Assembly (NCBI RefSeq): GCF_014164585.1
Contig: NZ_JACJFM010000008.1
Location: forward strand, 62,001-126,000
Length of the DNA stretch: 64,000 nt
Direction: 5' to 3'
From: Oceanospirillum sediminis
GTDB taxonomy: Bacteria > Pseudomonadota > Gammaproteobacteria > Pseudomonadales > Halomonadaceae
The position numbers and the translations under genes were made by a program. This document shows positions 17,675-27,175 of the stretch, one piece after another; the stretch's first letter is position 1; each line of letters opens with the position of its first letter. The notes beneath the pieces were generated by a model. That model saw only the letters and a list, made by a program, of their open reading frames with translations. It made no database searches and had not been told where the DNA came from.

Positions 17675-18715
17675 ATGAACATACTGCTGATATCCGATGC
17701 TCACCCGGAAGGCTTATTTAATATCCAGTGCCTTATGCAACGTCTGGTACAGAAATATAAAGAGTGCCATATCTGCCTGATGGCACCACAGGCGATCCAC
17801 TCTCTGGCCCGGCGCCTGGAGCACCTGGATGAACTTCTGGTTCTACCAGATATGACTATGCCCCTGAAATATTTCTGGATAGCAGGCCGCCAGCTGGAAA
17901 CCTGGCAGTTTGATCAGGCCATTATTCTGACTCATAACTGGAAACCGGCACTGATACCGTGGATGGCCGGAGTCAGTCGGCGTACGGGTTATCTTGGCCG
18001 CCTGCGCCTGATTACAGTGAATGATGCCCGCTGGCTGAATAGAAAAAATGTTCCCTGTGAAACCACACAATATGTTGCTCTGGCTGATGATCATGGTGAA
18101 GCGGTTCAGGAATTCAGCCAGCCCCGGCTGATTGCCGATAAAACCAATGCACAGGCACTGATTAAAGAGCACTATCTGGAGTCTGAACGACCTGTCGCTG
18201 TATTCTGCCCTGGAGGAGCAGCCCGACAGAATCAGAAATGGCCTGCCAGTCAATGGGCGCAACTGGCGATTGAACTGATCGACCAGGGCTGGACAATCCG
18301 TTTGATAGCGCCTCAGGCAGATAGAGCGTTCTGTGAGCAGATCTGCGCTTCACTGGACCGGGAGCAGCAGATGGAAATAGCTAATCTGGCCGGACGTCTG
18401 GCATGGGAAGATATGGTGGACCTTATAGCATCAGGTCGGGTTACTGTTACTCTTAATAATATCTTTGCCAGCATTGTTCAGGCTCTTAGGCAACCATTAG
18501 TTGTGCTATCCGGTGCCAATGAGTTTCAGCCTGCCGACAAAGATACTTCGGAGCAGCGTTCTGTCAGCAGCAATCGCTCTTGTCAGCCATGTGATCAGGC
18601 TGAGTGTCAGAGAATCCGTAACAGAACAATCACCGTCCCCTGCATGGAAGAGCTCAGTGTTGACCGGGTGCGCTCATCTATTCTGAGCATGGTACCGGTT
18701 CAGGAAGTGGATTAG
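17675..18715 (+). CDS. Divergent GT9 family (heptosyltransferase-like) glycosyltransferase
   Basis: This encodes 346 residues with the two-Rossmann plan of GT9 heptosyltransferases (WaaC/WaaF/WaaQ type): MNILLISDAHPEGLFNIQCLMQRL at the N-terminus, FDQAIILTHNWKPALIPWMAGVSRRTGY around residue 90-115, and PGGAARQNQKWPASQWAQLA near 183, matching the PGA..AKRWP motif. The usual donor-site block SNDTGPMHLAAAL near the C-terminal half is replaced by TLNNIFASIVQAL, so the Asp, Gly and His are lost. It also ends in a Cys-containing segment (SCQPCDQAEC) seen in some heptosyltransferases. LPS core role is likely by family, activity is uncertain because of the missing residues. Confidence 0.8.
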   Translation: MNILLISDAHPEGLFNIQCLMQRLVQKYKECHICLMAPQAIHSLARRLEHLDELLVLPDMTMPLKYFWIAGRQLETWQFDQAIILTHNWKPALIPWMAGVSRRTGYLGRLRLITVNDARWLNRKNVPCETTQYVALADDHGEAVQEFSQPRLIADKTNAQALIKEHYLESERPVAVFCPGGAARQNQKWPASQWAQLAIELIDQGWTIRLIAPQADRAFCEQICASLDREQQMEIANLAGRLAWEDMVDLIASGRVTVTLNNIFASIVQALRQPLVVLSGANEFQPADKDTSEQRSVSSNRSCQPCDQAECQRIRNRTITVPCMEELSVDRVRSSILSMVPVQEVD

Positions 18716-18961
18716 CCCGCGTCCCTGATGTCGAGAGCACCTGAGCAACAATATTCCTGCTGAACGTTGCCATATTTTTCTCACCGTCTGTTGAGGCGTA
18801 TCGGAATCCTTTTGTTCAGGTATGTATTGATTAAAGTGACTCACCAGCTCGTCCAATATAGCAAGAAAGGTTTTGCTATAAACATCAACAATCTCTTTTA
18901 TTAAAGGCGAATCAGCTGCAGTAATCACTGCCAACTGCTGATCAGCCAGAAAGCCAATTGA
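18674..18961 (-). pseudogene. Possible C-terminal fragment of a TetR-type regulator
   Basis: The open frame reads SIGFLADQQLAVITAADS then PLIKEIVDVYSKTFLAILDELV, which resembles the ligand-binding C-terminal part of TetR regulators. No helix-turn-helix part is found upstream, where a stop and AT-rich sequence follow, and no proper start codon or ribosome site is present. The last part overlaps the end of the GT9 gene. I read it as a decayed remnant, with low confidence; chance similarity is possible. Confidence 0.22.
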
Positions 18962-19380
18962 TTATTTTTTCTCATCAATTGATCAGGATTAATTCACTTG
19001 TTCTTCTGAGCATATCGCCTAAAATCTTCTACTATGCTAATTCCTTTCTGAACATTCGGACTCTGACAAGATGCTGATTGAATCCCTGAGTTACATTACA
19101 CGTATGAGCTGGTGCATGGCACGCCAGTGCTCCTATGCGTCTGTACTCAGTGGCTGTTGTTCAGTACTGCGTTTGTCGCCTCTGCGCAGGAATAAAGATG
19201 CCAACAGCAAGCCTAACGAATCTCTGTTCAGTGCACTTCGACAGCAGCAAAGAAGGCCTTGTCGTAAATAGCACGCCTCAGCCTGCCTGAATTTTCCAGG
19301 CCATCATTTGAACATAACCCTGTTTTTACGATGAGCGTTCATCAGCACAACATCTGATGACGCCACTTTGAGGATTGATT
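18962..19380. other. Region without a convincing gene before yitT-like gene
   Basis: These ~420 bases hold one open frame (19071-19271, plus strand, 66 codons, Cys- and Arg-containing) that has no good ribosome site and no family I recognise. A short inverted repeat CCTG-loop-CAGG is near 19287-19301. I would not annotate a protein here. The promoter of the gene at 19381 should be in the right half. Confidence 0.4.
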
Positions 19381-20052
19381 ATGAAACGTCGTGCACACGC
19401 CTGGCTTGGTATTCTGGAAGGCAGTTTTCTTATGGCTCTGGGCATTCTGTTTCTGCAGTCTACCCATGTAGCTGTTGGCGGTATCACAGGTGTCGCACTG
19501 ATTGGTGACTGGCTGACAGACCGTTTTACTTTCGGTCAGGTTTTCCTGGCGATTAACCTGCCCTTTTATCTGCTGGCCTGGCATGAAAAAGGCTGGACCT
19601 TCACGGTACGCACAGCGATTGCGGTGACTCTGATCGGTATGCTGACAGATGTTCTGGCCCAGAATATTGATCTGCAGCTGGATGCCCCTATCCTCGGTGC
19701 TCTGGGAGGAGGCGCTCTGATGGCTTTCGGTATCGTTACCCTGTTTCAGCATAACGCTTCAACCGGTGGTTTTACGGTACTGGTTCTCTGGCTGGAACGT
19801 CGCTGGCAGCTGAACCGGGGAATTGCACTACTGGCCATTGATGCACTGACGATCAGCTGCGCCTTATGGTTATTCGGTTCTGAGTTGTGGCTCAGTTCAT
19901 TGCTGGTAACCGTCGTAATGGGATCCATCATTGGCCGCTATCGTCAGCAAAATGCACAGCCTCAGCTGAATAAAGCAGCTCCTCTGGATGCACCGGAAAA
20001 GACCAAAGCAGCTCAGGCATCCGTTCCGGCAGTTAAAACACGGGCAATCTGA
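19381..20052 (+). CDS. YitT family integral membrane protein
   Basis: This encodes 223 residues from the ATG at 19381, with AGGA six bases upstream; a TTG two codons earlier is less likely. Five or six hydrophobic helices are visible, including LGILEGSFLMALGILFLQ, VGGITGVALIGDWL and ASTGGFTVLVLWLE. The GGITG and NASTGG motifs are those of the YitT (DUF161) family. The function of this family is unknown; transport is suspected. The last ~35 residues are a polar Ala/Lys/Pro tail. A strong terminator follows. Confidence 0.88.
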   Translation: MKRRAHAWLGILEGSFLMALGILFLQSTHVAVGGITGVALIGDWLTDRFTFGQVFLAINLPFYLLAWHEKGWTFTVRTAIAVTLIGMLTDVLAQNIDLQLDAPILGALGGGALMAFGIVTLFQHNASTGGFTVLVLWLERRWQLNRGIALLAIDALTISCALWLFGSELWLSSLLVTVVMGSIIGRYRQQNAQPQLNKAAPLDAPEKTKAAQASVPAVKTRAI

Positions 20053-20061
20053 CTATTTTCA

Positions 20062-20105
20062 GGCCCTGACGGGATTACAAAGCTTTACCGTCGGGGCCGT
20101 TTTAT
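20062..20105 (+). terminator. Rho-independent terminator after yitT-like gene
   Basis: An 11-bp stem with one G-U pair forms from GGCCCTGACGG (20062-20072) and CCGTCGGGGCC (20088-20098), followed by GTTTTAT. It separates the YitT-like and TauE-like genes. Confidence 0.72.
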
Positions 20106-20223
20106 CTCTTGCAGAGCAGAGCACAGGAAAACCCTTTCCCCCTCCTCCTGAAGCCCCCTCTCCTCCATATTCAATTATGGTAGAGTATGCCTCCGTCCTT
20201 CCATACGCGGAGCAGAATATCTG

Positions 20224-20955
20224 ATGGCCATACTCAGTACACCTGATCTTCTTATACTGATACTGACCAGTGCAGCCACTTCTTTTCTGACAGCTGCAGC
20301 CGGAATAGGTGGTGGTGTTATGCTATTGGCCGTCATGGCAACCATACTGCCAGTGTCAGCACTGATTCCGGTCCATGGCCTGGTACAACTTGGTTCCAAC
20401 GGCAACAGGGCCTTCATGACTCGCCAGCATATTCACTGGCCACTGGTCGCCACCTTCTGTACCGGTGCAGCTATAGGTGCGCTGATAGCCTCACAACTGG
20501 TTGTTCAACTGCCTCTGGATAGTATACGACTGGCCGTTGCGGGCTTTATTCTGTGGATGGTATGGGGGCCAAAACCCGGTAAAGTCATGTTATCCCGGAA
20601 CAGAACTATTCTGGCTGGAGGCCTTACCACACTGGTATCTATGTTTGTTGGTGCAACAGGCCCTCTGGTGGCCGCCTTTATTCACCGAATGGGCAGCGAT
20701 AAACTGGCAACAACAGCCACATTTTCAGCATGTATGTCTTTTCAGCATTTATTGAAAGCCGCAGTATTCGGGTTTGTCGGCTTCAGCTTCCTGGACTGGT
20801 GGCAGCCTGTTGTTCTGATGATCCTGGCCGGAGTAGCGGGCACCTGGCTGGGACTCAGATTACTGAACCGTATCCCTGGTCATCTATTTGCCCTGCTATT
20901 CAAAACCATTGTGACATTACTGGCTTTACGCCTGATCTGGCAGACCTTAATGTGA
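20224..20955 (+). CDS. TauE/SafE family sulfite/anion exporter-like membrane protein
   Basis: This encodes 243 residues with about eight hydrophobic helices. Family signs are FLTAAAGIGGGVMLLAVMATILP near residue 25 and FVGATGPLVAAFI near 145, each the G-rich half-repeat of the TauE/SafE (DUF81) family. Members are inner-membrane permeases implicated in export of sulfite or sulfoacetate or similar anions; the substrate here is unknown. It is a single-gene unit. Confidence 0.9.
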   Translation: MAILSTPDLLILILTSAATSFLTAAAGIGGGVMLLAVMATILPVSALIPVHGLVQLGSNGNRAFMTRQHIHWPLVATFCTGAAIGALIASQLVVQLPLDSIRLAVAGFILWMVWGPKPGKVMLSRNRTILAGGLTTLVSMFVGATGPLVAAFIHRMGSDKLATTATFSACMSFQHLLKAAVFGFVGFSFLDWWQPVVLMILAGVAGTWLGLRLLNRIPGHLFALLFKTIVTLLALRLIWQTLM

Positions 20956-21133
20956 AAAGCCTGCCAGTTTTATCGGAACAGATTAATACTCAGACAGATG
21001 AGCGGGCAAAAAAATCTGACTATAGTAAGAGGTAACCACCAGACAGGCACCCAACACCTTCATCAGACACAATACTCTTTGTGTCCTTCATAGAGATAGC
21101 TCCACAATATTCCATGCGCACATGTACGCATCC

Positions 21134-21165
21134 TCAGCTTTCTGCTTTGAACAACAGAAAGCTGA
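21134..21165. terminator. Perfect 11-bp hairpin between convergent genes
   Basis: TCAGCTTTCTG (21134-21144) and CAGAAAGCTGA (21155-21165) are perfect complements with a 10-base loop, lying just before the stop of the minus-strand gtrB-like gene and after the TauE-like gene. It lacks a T-run on either side; a shared terminator is the likely role. Confidence 0.5.
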
Positions 21166-21173
21166 TAGAAAAG

Positions 21174-22187
21174 TTAATGAGTCTGTTTCAGGTCAGCGGA
21201 GGGTGACTGGGATTCCCGCTTCATCTCCCTTGGAAAAATAGTGACACGGGCATCCTGCTGTTCAGGCGTTGTTTGCTCTGAGATGACATAGTGAGGCCGG
21301 GCTTTCAGCTCATCATAAATACGGGCAATGTAAGAACCTATGCTACTCAGGGCAAACATAATTGAGCAGCCAATAATCAGCTGGGTCAGAATGACTGTAG
21401 TAAACCCTTCTTCGGCATATCCCATTATCTTATAGAACAGAGACTGAACACCCAGCAGGACTGCAAATACCAGCATTACCAGGCTCAGAATACTGATCAG
21501 CTTCAGTGGAGCATAACTGAAACTGACCAGGCTGCTTCTGGCATAGGAAAACAACTGTCTCAGGGACCATGAGGTTTCTCCACTGACCCGCTCCAGAGGT
21601 ACAAATTCCAGCGTTTTTTCACGATAGCCCAGCCAGGCAACCAGTCCCCGGAAAAAACGCTCTCGCTCAGGAAGTGCCAGCCAGGCCTGCACTACCTGAC
21701 GATCCAGTAACTTAAAGTCTGTCATCTGGTCCAGTGCAAGGCCTGACAAACGGTTAAACAGGAAGTAATAGCTATTCGCCAGTACACTTTTCAGTTTGCT
21801 CTCTTTCTGACGACGAGCTTTAACGCCGGATACCACCTTATATCCTTCATGTTGCCACGCCTGTATAAACTCAGGCACCATAGCGACCGGATGCTGCAGA
21901 TCAGAGTCAATAACAATGACGGCATCCGCATCTGACTGCCGGAGTCCAGCTTCTATGGCAAACTCTTTGCCAAAATTGCGCGAGAAGCGAACTCCCCTGA
22001 CCCGACTATCCTGATCACTGAGCTGCTCAATCTGTTGCCAGCTCAGATCCGTTGAACCATCATCAATGTAAGTAATCTGATACTGAAGGCATGAAAGCCC
22101 TTCCAGCTCCGTCAGTAATGACTGGTAAAATAACCGGATATTTTCCTGCTCATTCAGCAGCGGCACAATAAATTCAATTTTTTTCAT
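21174..22187 (-). CDS. GtrB-type polyprenyl-phosphate glycosyltransferase (GT2)
   Basis: This encodes 337 residues from the ATG at 22187 with AAGG ten bases upstream. An N-terminal GT2 catalytic domain is seen: IEFIVPLLNEQENI, YIDDGSTDLSW (~40-50), FSRNFGKEFAIEAG, and VIDSDLQHP with the metal-binding DXD-like site at residues 94-96. Two membrane helices follow near 235-260 and 275-295 (LISILSLVMLVFAVLLG). This is the plan of GtrB, which charges undecaprenyl phosphate with a sugar at the inner face of the inner membrane. It overlaps the membrane glycosyltransferase gene by 4 nt, the third gene of a gtrA-GT-gtrB set. Confidence 0.9.
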   Translation of the reverse strand: MKKIEFIVPLLNEQENIRLFYQSLLTELEGLSCLQYQITYIDDGSTDLSWQQIEQLSDQDSRVRGVRFSRNFGKEFAIEAGLRQSDADAVIVIDSDLQHPVAMVPEFIQAWQHEGYKVVSGVKARRQKESKLKSVLANSYYFLFNRLSGLALDQMTDFKLLDRQVVQAWLALPERERFFRGLVAWLGYREKTLEFVPLERVSGETSWSLRQLFSYARSSLVSFSYAPLKLISILSLVMLVFAVLLGVQSLFYKIMGYAEEGFTTVILTQLIIGCSIMFALSSIGSYIARIYDELKARPHYVISEQTTPEQQDARVTIFPREMKRESQSPSADLKQTH

Positions 22188-23587
22188 TGGGAAACAACCT
22201 TGTTTTCTGTGCAAGAAATACCTGCAAGTTCTGCAGGGAAAATCTGATTATCAGACCAGGTATAAACCGGCATACCCGGATCACATTGACAGATATTGGA
22301 GCAGGCTACCGGTCCTGTGGGTTGCCCCAGCACCTGAAGACGCAGATCATATAAACCTGAGTGATGCCAGGGCGCACCAACGGGTTGCAGTAACTGAACA
22401 TTTTCAGTGCGATAAAGAATAAAACGGCCTTCCGTTTTATAGCGCTCAAACAGATTACTCTGCTGCGAATAACTCATAAGATAGGTTCCCGGAATAGCAT
22501 ACTTTGCCTGATAAAAAACGAAACCAACCAGAGTAATAACAGCTAATGTGATATATTTATTTTCAAACTTTTCAGGGCACAGCATGAATACCAGATAAAC
22601 AAGCCCAAACCAGACAACAAACGTCGCAACAAAAATATAATTATGATTAATATCCGCAGTATGCATCACCTTATAAACTGGCAGCAAAGTACAAATCACG
22701 CAGCATGCAGCGACAACAAAAAATCTGAAAAAATCGACTTTACCCGGCTGTTCATGTTTATAAACTCTGACTACAGAAAAAATAGCAACAACCAGTATTG
22801 CAAGAAGGAGTTTATTATAGCTAACCACTTCCCAAAGATAATAGATTATCTCTTGCAAACCTTTATGTTCACCCTGACTACCATAGCCAGAGATCAGCCT
22901 GTGCCAGCCCAAAGCATATCCGCGATAAAATATATAACCAGTAGCAACGACCATATATGGAGTTAATGATTTCCAGACACGCCATTGATACTGTTTAATA
23001 AAATCAAGAAAAATCAAGCTGAAAAAAATACCAATTAGTGGTACATAGACTTCCTTGTTCAACGCTGCGATAGCATAAAAAAGAGCAGAAACGATCAACT
23101 GCCATAGTTGGTGCTGCTCCCTCCATTGAATAAATAAAAAAATACTGAGACAACTATACCCCAGACCTTCCAGATAGTGGCGGGTACATAAAATATGCAT
23201 CAGTGTTGACATGACTGGCGACATAAAAAAGCATATCACCAGCACAGCAGCAAACCAGGGCCCCATCACTTTGCGAGCCAGTATAAACACAGCAATCATC
23301 ACCAGAGCCATGGAAACCAGATGATGTATATAAGCACCCTTCGGGTTCAGGCCGGTGAGCTGATAGTCAATCCAGTAATTCAGAAATAGCCAGGGAGTAA
23401 AGTTAGCTGGTATATAGCCAGCCTCGGCAGCAGGATGAGTAAATACTTTCAAACCATAATGACTGACCAGTTTCAAATGCTGGCTGTCATCGAACATCCA
23501 CCACAGTTCGGTGACACCATAATAAAAAGCCACCACTGTAAATACCAGGCAAGCTGCCAGCCACCACGAGACATCCTTTTTCCACAT
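22184..23587 (-). CDS. Polytopic membrane protein, GT-C-like glycosyltransferase (gtr type-specific gene)
   Basis: This encodes 467 residues from the ATG at 23587, directly after the gtrA stop. About ten or more TM helices are visible. The first periplasmic loop has WWMFDDSQHLKLVSHYG, an acidic pair where GT-C enzymes place their catalytic Asp/Glu, and a later ALNKEVYVPLIGIFF motif. The C-terminal ~80 residues form a hydrophilic Cys-containing domain. In gtr cassettes this position is the enzyme that transfers the sugar from undecaprenyl phosphate to the surface polysaccharide. Sugar and acceptor cannot be read from the sequence. It shares the same motif layout with the protein at 24268. Confidence 0.78.
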   Translation of the reverse strand: MWKKDVSWWLAACLVFTVVAFYYGVTELWWMFDDSQHLKLVSHYGLKVFTHPAAEAGYIPANFTPWLFLNYWIDYQLTGLNPKGAYIHHLVSMALVMIAVFILARKVMGPWFAAVLVICFFMSPVMSTLMHILCTRHYLEGLGYSCLSIFLFIQWREQHQLWQLIVSALFYAIAALNKEVYVPLIGIFFSLIFLDFIKQYQWRVWKSLTPYMVVATGYIFYRGYALGWHRLISGYGSQGEHKGLQEIIYYLWEVVSYNKLLLAILVVAIFSVVRVYKHEQPGKVDFFRFFVVAACCVICTLLPVYKVMHTADINHNYIFVATFVVWFGLVYLVFMLCPEKFENKYITLAVITLVGFVFYQAKYAIPGTYLMSYSQQSNLFERYKTEGRFILYRTENVQLLQPVGAPWHHSGLYDLRLQVLGQPTGPVACSNICQCDPGMPVYTWSDNQIFPAELAGISCTENKVVSQ

Positions 23588-23588
23588 A

Positions 23589-23999
23589 TTATTTCCTGTC
23601 AGCAAACACAATATATTTCATTAAAATAAAATTTAAAGGTACAACAAAGCATTCCGTTATCATTTTGGCCAGAACAATATTTACGTCAGTATTTGTCGCA
23701 AAAAAGTCAACGCTTGATATCACCAGCCAATAGGCAAAAAGCCACACAGCCACATATTTAAATGCACTTAACAGAGTTTTTAACCCATCGACGTCCACAT
23801 TAAAGGTATATTTTCCGTGACAAACAAAACCAGCTAACGCCCCCGTAATACGAGCAATAAAAACAGCAGCGCCAACAGAAATAACATTAACCAGGACAGC
23901 AAATACCAGGTTATCAATCAGCCAGCAAACACCCATAACCAGAGTATAGGCAAGATATTCTCTGTACTTATATTTCAATGCTTCAACAATATATTCCAT
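23589..23999 (-). CDS. GtrA-like flippase
   Basis: This encodes 136 residues with four hydrophobic helices and the GtrA signature FVCHGKYTFNVD (compare GtrA N[RK]x[WF]TF) near residue 60 and a basic, Lys-ending C-terminus. GtrA proteins are thought to flip lipid-linked sugars across the inner membrane. It is the first gene of the minus-strand cassette and its stop lies one base before the next start. Base composition is more AT-rich than in the flanks, as often for O-antigen modification genes. Confidence 0.85.
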   Translation of the reverse strand: MEYIVEALKYKYREYLAYTLVMGVCWLIDNLVFAVLVNVISVGAAVFIARITGALAGFVCHGKYTFNVDVDGLKTLLSAFKYVAVWLFAYWLVISSVDFFATNTDVNIVLAKMITECFVVPLNFILMKYIVFADRK

Positions 24000-24267
24000 G
24001 TAACAATACGTATCTTATGTATCAATCTGACACTTACTAAAAAGCCTTTCGGCCAGATAATATCCAGGTAAGAAATATAAAAAGTGATTACGGTCACACC
24101 AGATAATAAAAAACCTGATTTAATGCCTGCAGTATTAACATAAATATGGTCATTGCCTCGTATTAAAAACATTTAATCAACCCATTAATTTGTCTTTATT
24201 AATCAGATATGCACCGGGGAATCAACTACCGCAGTAAGCAGCAGGTAAAACCCTTAGAGATTTAACA
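24000..24267. promoter_or_regulatory. AT-rich divergent intergenic region of the gtr cassette
   Basis: These 268 bases lie between the minus-strand gtrA-like gene and the plus-strand gene at 24268 and should hold both promoters. No ORF with a ribosome site or recognisable operator was found. Confidence 0.4.
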
Positions 24268-25839
24268 ATGGATGAAAGAAAAGCGTCTGCGATCGTTATA
24301 ACTGCAGCATGTACAGTACTTATATCAGCCCTGATGGCACAGAGTGAGTGGGTCATTTTTTCTGAGGATGATGCTCATATCATACAACTGGTTCTTGACC
24401 AGAACTGGCTATCCCCTTATCTGGAATCCGATGAATACCAGAAACTCTCTGTGGTCCACTATACCCCGATATTGTTAACCGCTTACAAAGCGCTTATCAC
24501 AGCAGCCGGGATATCGTCAGAGGCATATCTTCTGGCACAGGCCCTGATACTGGCAGCCATCATGGTACTGGTCACCAGATTATCCGCACATTACTCAGGC
24601 CATGCTCTGGCTACAGTTCTGGTTTGTCTGCTATTTCTGTCAGATATGAATCTGATCTCAGTGGCTTACCGATTCTATACACTGCATTATCTGCTGGGAG
24701 CCCTGGCCAGCCTGACTTGCTTTATTCTGCTCTGCTCGCCATATCAGAATGCAGGTTTCTGGAAAGCCGTACTATTATTTATCGCCACCCTGTTTGCCCT
24801 GCTGTGCAAAGAGATCTATTTTATGCTTCCGCCATTACTGCTGTTTATCTGTATTCGGGATAAGCGCATGTCAGCGGCTCTTGCCGTGTTACTGGCATCG
24901 ATTACCTATCTGATTCTCAGAATTCAGGTACTAGGTATCTCTGATGAAGGGCGTACGGGGAACTCTATGCTCACAGATCTGCTCAGTTTATCCGGCCAGC
25001 AGTGGCAGACATTTGCGATCTGGTATCTGCAACATAATGCAATTATTGCCCTGACGGCATTACTGGCATTTTTTTACGCCAGTTTCCGTCAGAAACTGTT
25101 ATTTATTGCAGCCGGATTATTTCTGGCCCCGGCTCTGGGAGCTCCTCACGCGATCTCCGCTCCGGAACAGCATGCTGATCGGGTATTATTGGCCTTTCAT
25201 CTGGGACTAATAGTGGTCAGTAGTACAGTGCTGACTCCACTGCTGACAAGCAGGCTGAAACTGTTCTTAAGCAGCACGGCGCTCATCCTGATCATTGTGC
25301 CGGGTCAGGCTTTTAGTATTCAGAACTTCAGATTGCAACAGGAAAGCCTGCCTGCTTACCCGATTAATGCCTTTATACAGAACTATTCGGGATCATCCCC
25401 TGTTACCCTGCTGACATCTCTGAACTATCAGGAAGGCCAGTGGATGACAGTGTTCAGACTGATGGGAAAACCCTGGTTACAGGTTACCCAGAACTGTCTG
25501 GCAGCCTTTGCCCAATACAATGAAGGGCGCACTCTGATGATATTTGACAGTGAGGGCGCAGAAGTAACAGATCACTCCCAGTATACCTGTCAGCGCTCAG
25601 AACTCAGGCCAGATATCGTCCACGATCCAGGATACAGGGACGGCGTGCTGAGCTGGGAAATAATGCCCCATAGTCCGGGAGCTATCACTGGCGTTATGTT
25701 TATACGGCGAGGTCTGTCTGTTCCCGTACCTGTATTCAGAGAAAAACTGATTCGCCCCGCCCCTGATGAACCCTACCAGATCTTCAGTATGAAAGATGGG
25801 CGATGGTGGTTTTCTCCGATCCGGACACTTCAATTCTGA
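24268..25839 (+). CDS. Second GT-C-like polytopic membrane protein
   Basis: This encodes 523 residues with about ten TM helices in the first 350 residues. The first loop has VIFSEDDAHIIQLVLDQNWLSPYL and a later helix has LLCKEIYFMLPPLLLF, both matching the layout of FDDSQHLKLV and NKEVYVPLIG in the neighbour at 22184-23587. The C-terminal ~160 residues are hydrophilic and probably periplasmic. This plan fits a GT-C-type glycosyltransferase acting with a lipid-linked sugar. It is divergent from the gtr cassette and has no partner gene after it; the stretch 25840-26113 holds nothing I can identify beyond the likely RND promoter. Confidence 0.72.
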   Translation: MDERKASAIVITAACTVLISALMAQSEWVIFSEDDAHIIQLVLDQNWLSPYLESDEYQKLSVVHYTPILLTAYKALITAAGISSEAYLLAQALILAAIMVLVTRLSAHYSGHALATVLVCLLFLSDMNLISVAYRFYTLHYLLGALASLTCFILLCSPYQNAGFWKAVLLFIATLFALLCKEIYFMLPPLLLFICIRDKRMSAALAVLLASITYLILRIQVLGISDEGRTGNSMLTDLLSLSGQQWQTFAIWYLQHNAIIALTALLAFFYASFRQKLLFIAAGLFLAPALGAPHAISAPEQHADRVLLAFHLGLIVVSSTVLTPLLTSRLKLFLSSTALILIIVPGQAFSIQNFRLQQESLPAYPINAFIQNYSGSSPVTLLTSLNYQEGQWMTVFRLMGKPWLQVTQNCLAAFAQYNEGRTLMIFDSEGAEVTDHSQYTCQRSELRPDIVHDPGYRDGVLSWEIMPHSPGAITGVMFIRRGLSVPVPVFREKLIRPAPDEPYQIFSMKDGRWWFSPIRTLQF

Positions 25840-26113
25840 ATAAGCATCAGACCAAAAGCGTCTCAGTAAGTGGTGATATTTTCCTGCCAGTGGCTGGAAA
25901 ATATCAGAATACTTTTAACTGACCATACATCAGAAATATCGCATTAAAATATTTTCTTCGGATAATCAACCTATAATTAATCATTTGATTGAAACAGATT
26001 AATTGTCAGTGAGAACTATTTATGACTGACGGATATCATATTCTGTCCAGTACGTACTCAGCTGCTGTTCTCTATCATATCAACCCAGCTTATGGATCTG
26101 CGGGGCCTATTAC

Positions 26114-27157
26114 ATGAAAAAATTGCTCTCTTTCGCCTGGTTATCAGGCGTTCTGATGTTGTCCTCCGGCACTATAGCCCTGGCAGCAGAGAAACCCCAA
26201 ATGCCACCTATGCCAGTAGAGGCCCAGATCGTTCAGCCAGAAGATCTGGTCAGAAAGATTGAACTGGTCGGTTCTCTGTCTGCCAATGAGTCCGTTATGA
26301 TCAGCCCTGAGGTATCCGGGCGTATTGCGCAGATTCATTTTGCAGAAGGCCAATCGGTCAAAGCCGGTGACCTGTTATTTTCCATGGACAGTTCTGTTCA
26401 GCGAGCAGAATTAAAACAGGCCCAGGCCCGTCAGGGACTGAGTCAACAAGAATACAAACGTGCCAGCGAGCTGCTCAGTACCAATGCAGGAAGTGTAAAC
26501 ACCAGGGATAACAACCTGGCACAGTTGAGAATTGATCAGGCCGGTGTCGACCTGGCCAAAGAGCGTCTGGCTAAAATGACTCTGAGCGCACCATTTGATG
26601 GCATTGTTGGCCTGCGAGAGGTCAGTGATGGCGAATACGTCACACCGGGGCAAGGACTGGTCAGTCTGGTGTCGGTCAACCCGATCCGCCTGGAGTTCCG
26701 GGTTCCCGAAATCTACCTGAGTGGTATCAGCCTTAATCAATCCGTTAACGTTAAGTTTGATGCTCTGCCCGGCGAAACCGTCACAGGTAAAGTATTTGCA
26801 ATCTCTCCGGAAGTGGATCTGAATGGCCGTAACGTCAAGGTACTGGCCACATTACCCAATGAAAATGGCCGCCTGCGCCCTGGTCTGTTTGCCCGTGTCA
26901 GCCTTCAGCTGGAAACCATAAAAGACGCTCTGATGGTCAAAGAAGAAGCTCTGGTGCCTCAAGGTAATGCACAGCTAATTTATACCCTGGTCGATGGCAA
27001 AGTGAACATCGCACCAGCCACACTGGGACTGCGTGAACGTGGTCGGGTTCAGGTGGTACAGGGAGTGAAAGCGGGTGATATTGTCGTCACTGCCGGCCAA
27101 ATGAAGCTGCGTCCGGGCGCTGCAGCGGCCCCGGTTAATCTGCCCAAAGCGCAGTAA
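26114..27157 (+). CDS. RND efflux periplasmic adaptor (membrane fusion protein)
   Basis: This encodes 347 residues with a signal sequence (LSFAWLSGVLMLSSGTIALAAE). The order is a lipoyl half (VMISPEVSGRIAQIHFAEGQSVKAGDLLFSMD), a helical hairpin (AELKQAQARQGLSQQEYKRASELLS), second lipoyl half (LSAPFDGIVGLREVSDGEYVTPGQ), beta-barrel and membrane-proximal domain. These adaptors link an RND pump to an outer-membrane TolC-like channel. There is no lipobox. The pump gene follows after 18 nt. No regulator or TolC gene is next to the pair. Confidence 0.95.
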   Translation: MKKLLSFAWLSGVLMLSSGTIALAAEKPQMPPMPVEAQIVQPEDLVRKIELVGSLSANESVMISPEVSGRIAQIHFAEGQSVKAGDLLFSMDSSVQRAELKQAQARQGLSQQEYKRASELLSTNAGSVNTRDNNLAQLRIDQAGVDLAKERLAKMTLSAPFDGIVGLREVSDGEYVTPGQGLVSLVSVNPIRLEFRVPEIYLSGISLNQSVNVKFDALPGETVTGKVFAISPEVDLNGRNVKVLATLPNENGRLRPGLFARVSLQLETIKDALMVKEEALVPQGNAQLIYTLVDGKVNIAPATLGLRERGRVQVVQGVKAGDIVVTAGQMKLRPGAAAAPVNLPKAQ

Positions 27158-27175
27158 ATAAGGAGTACTTAAGAC

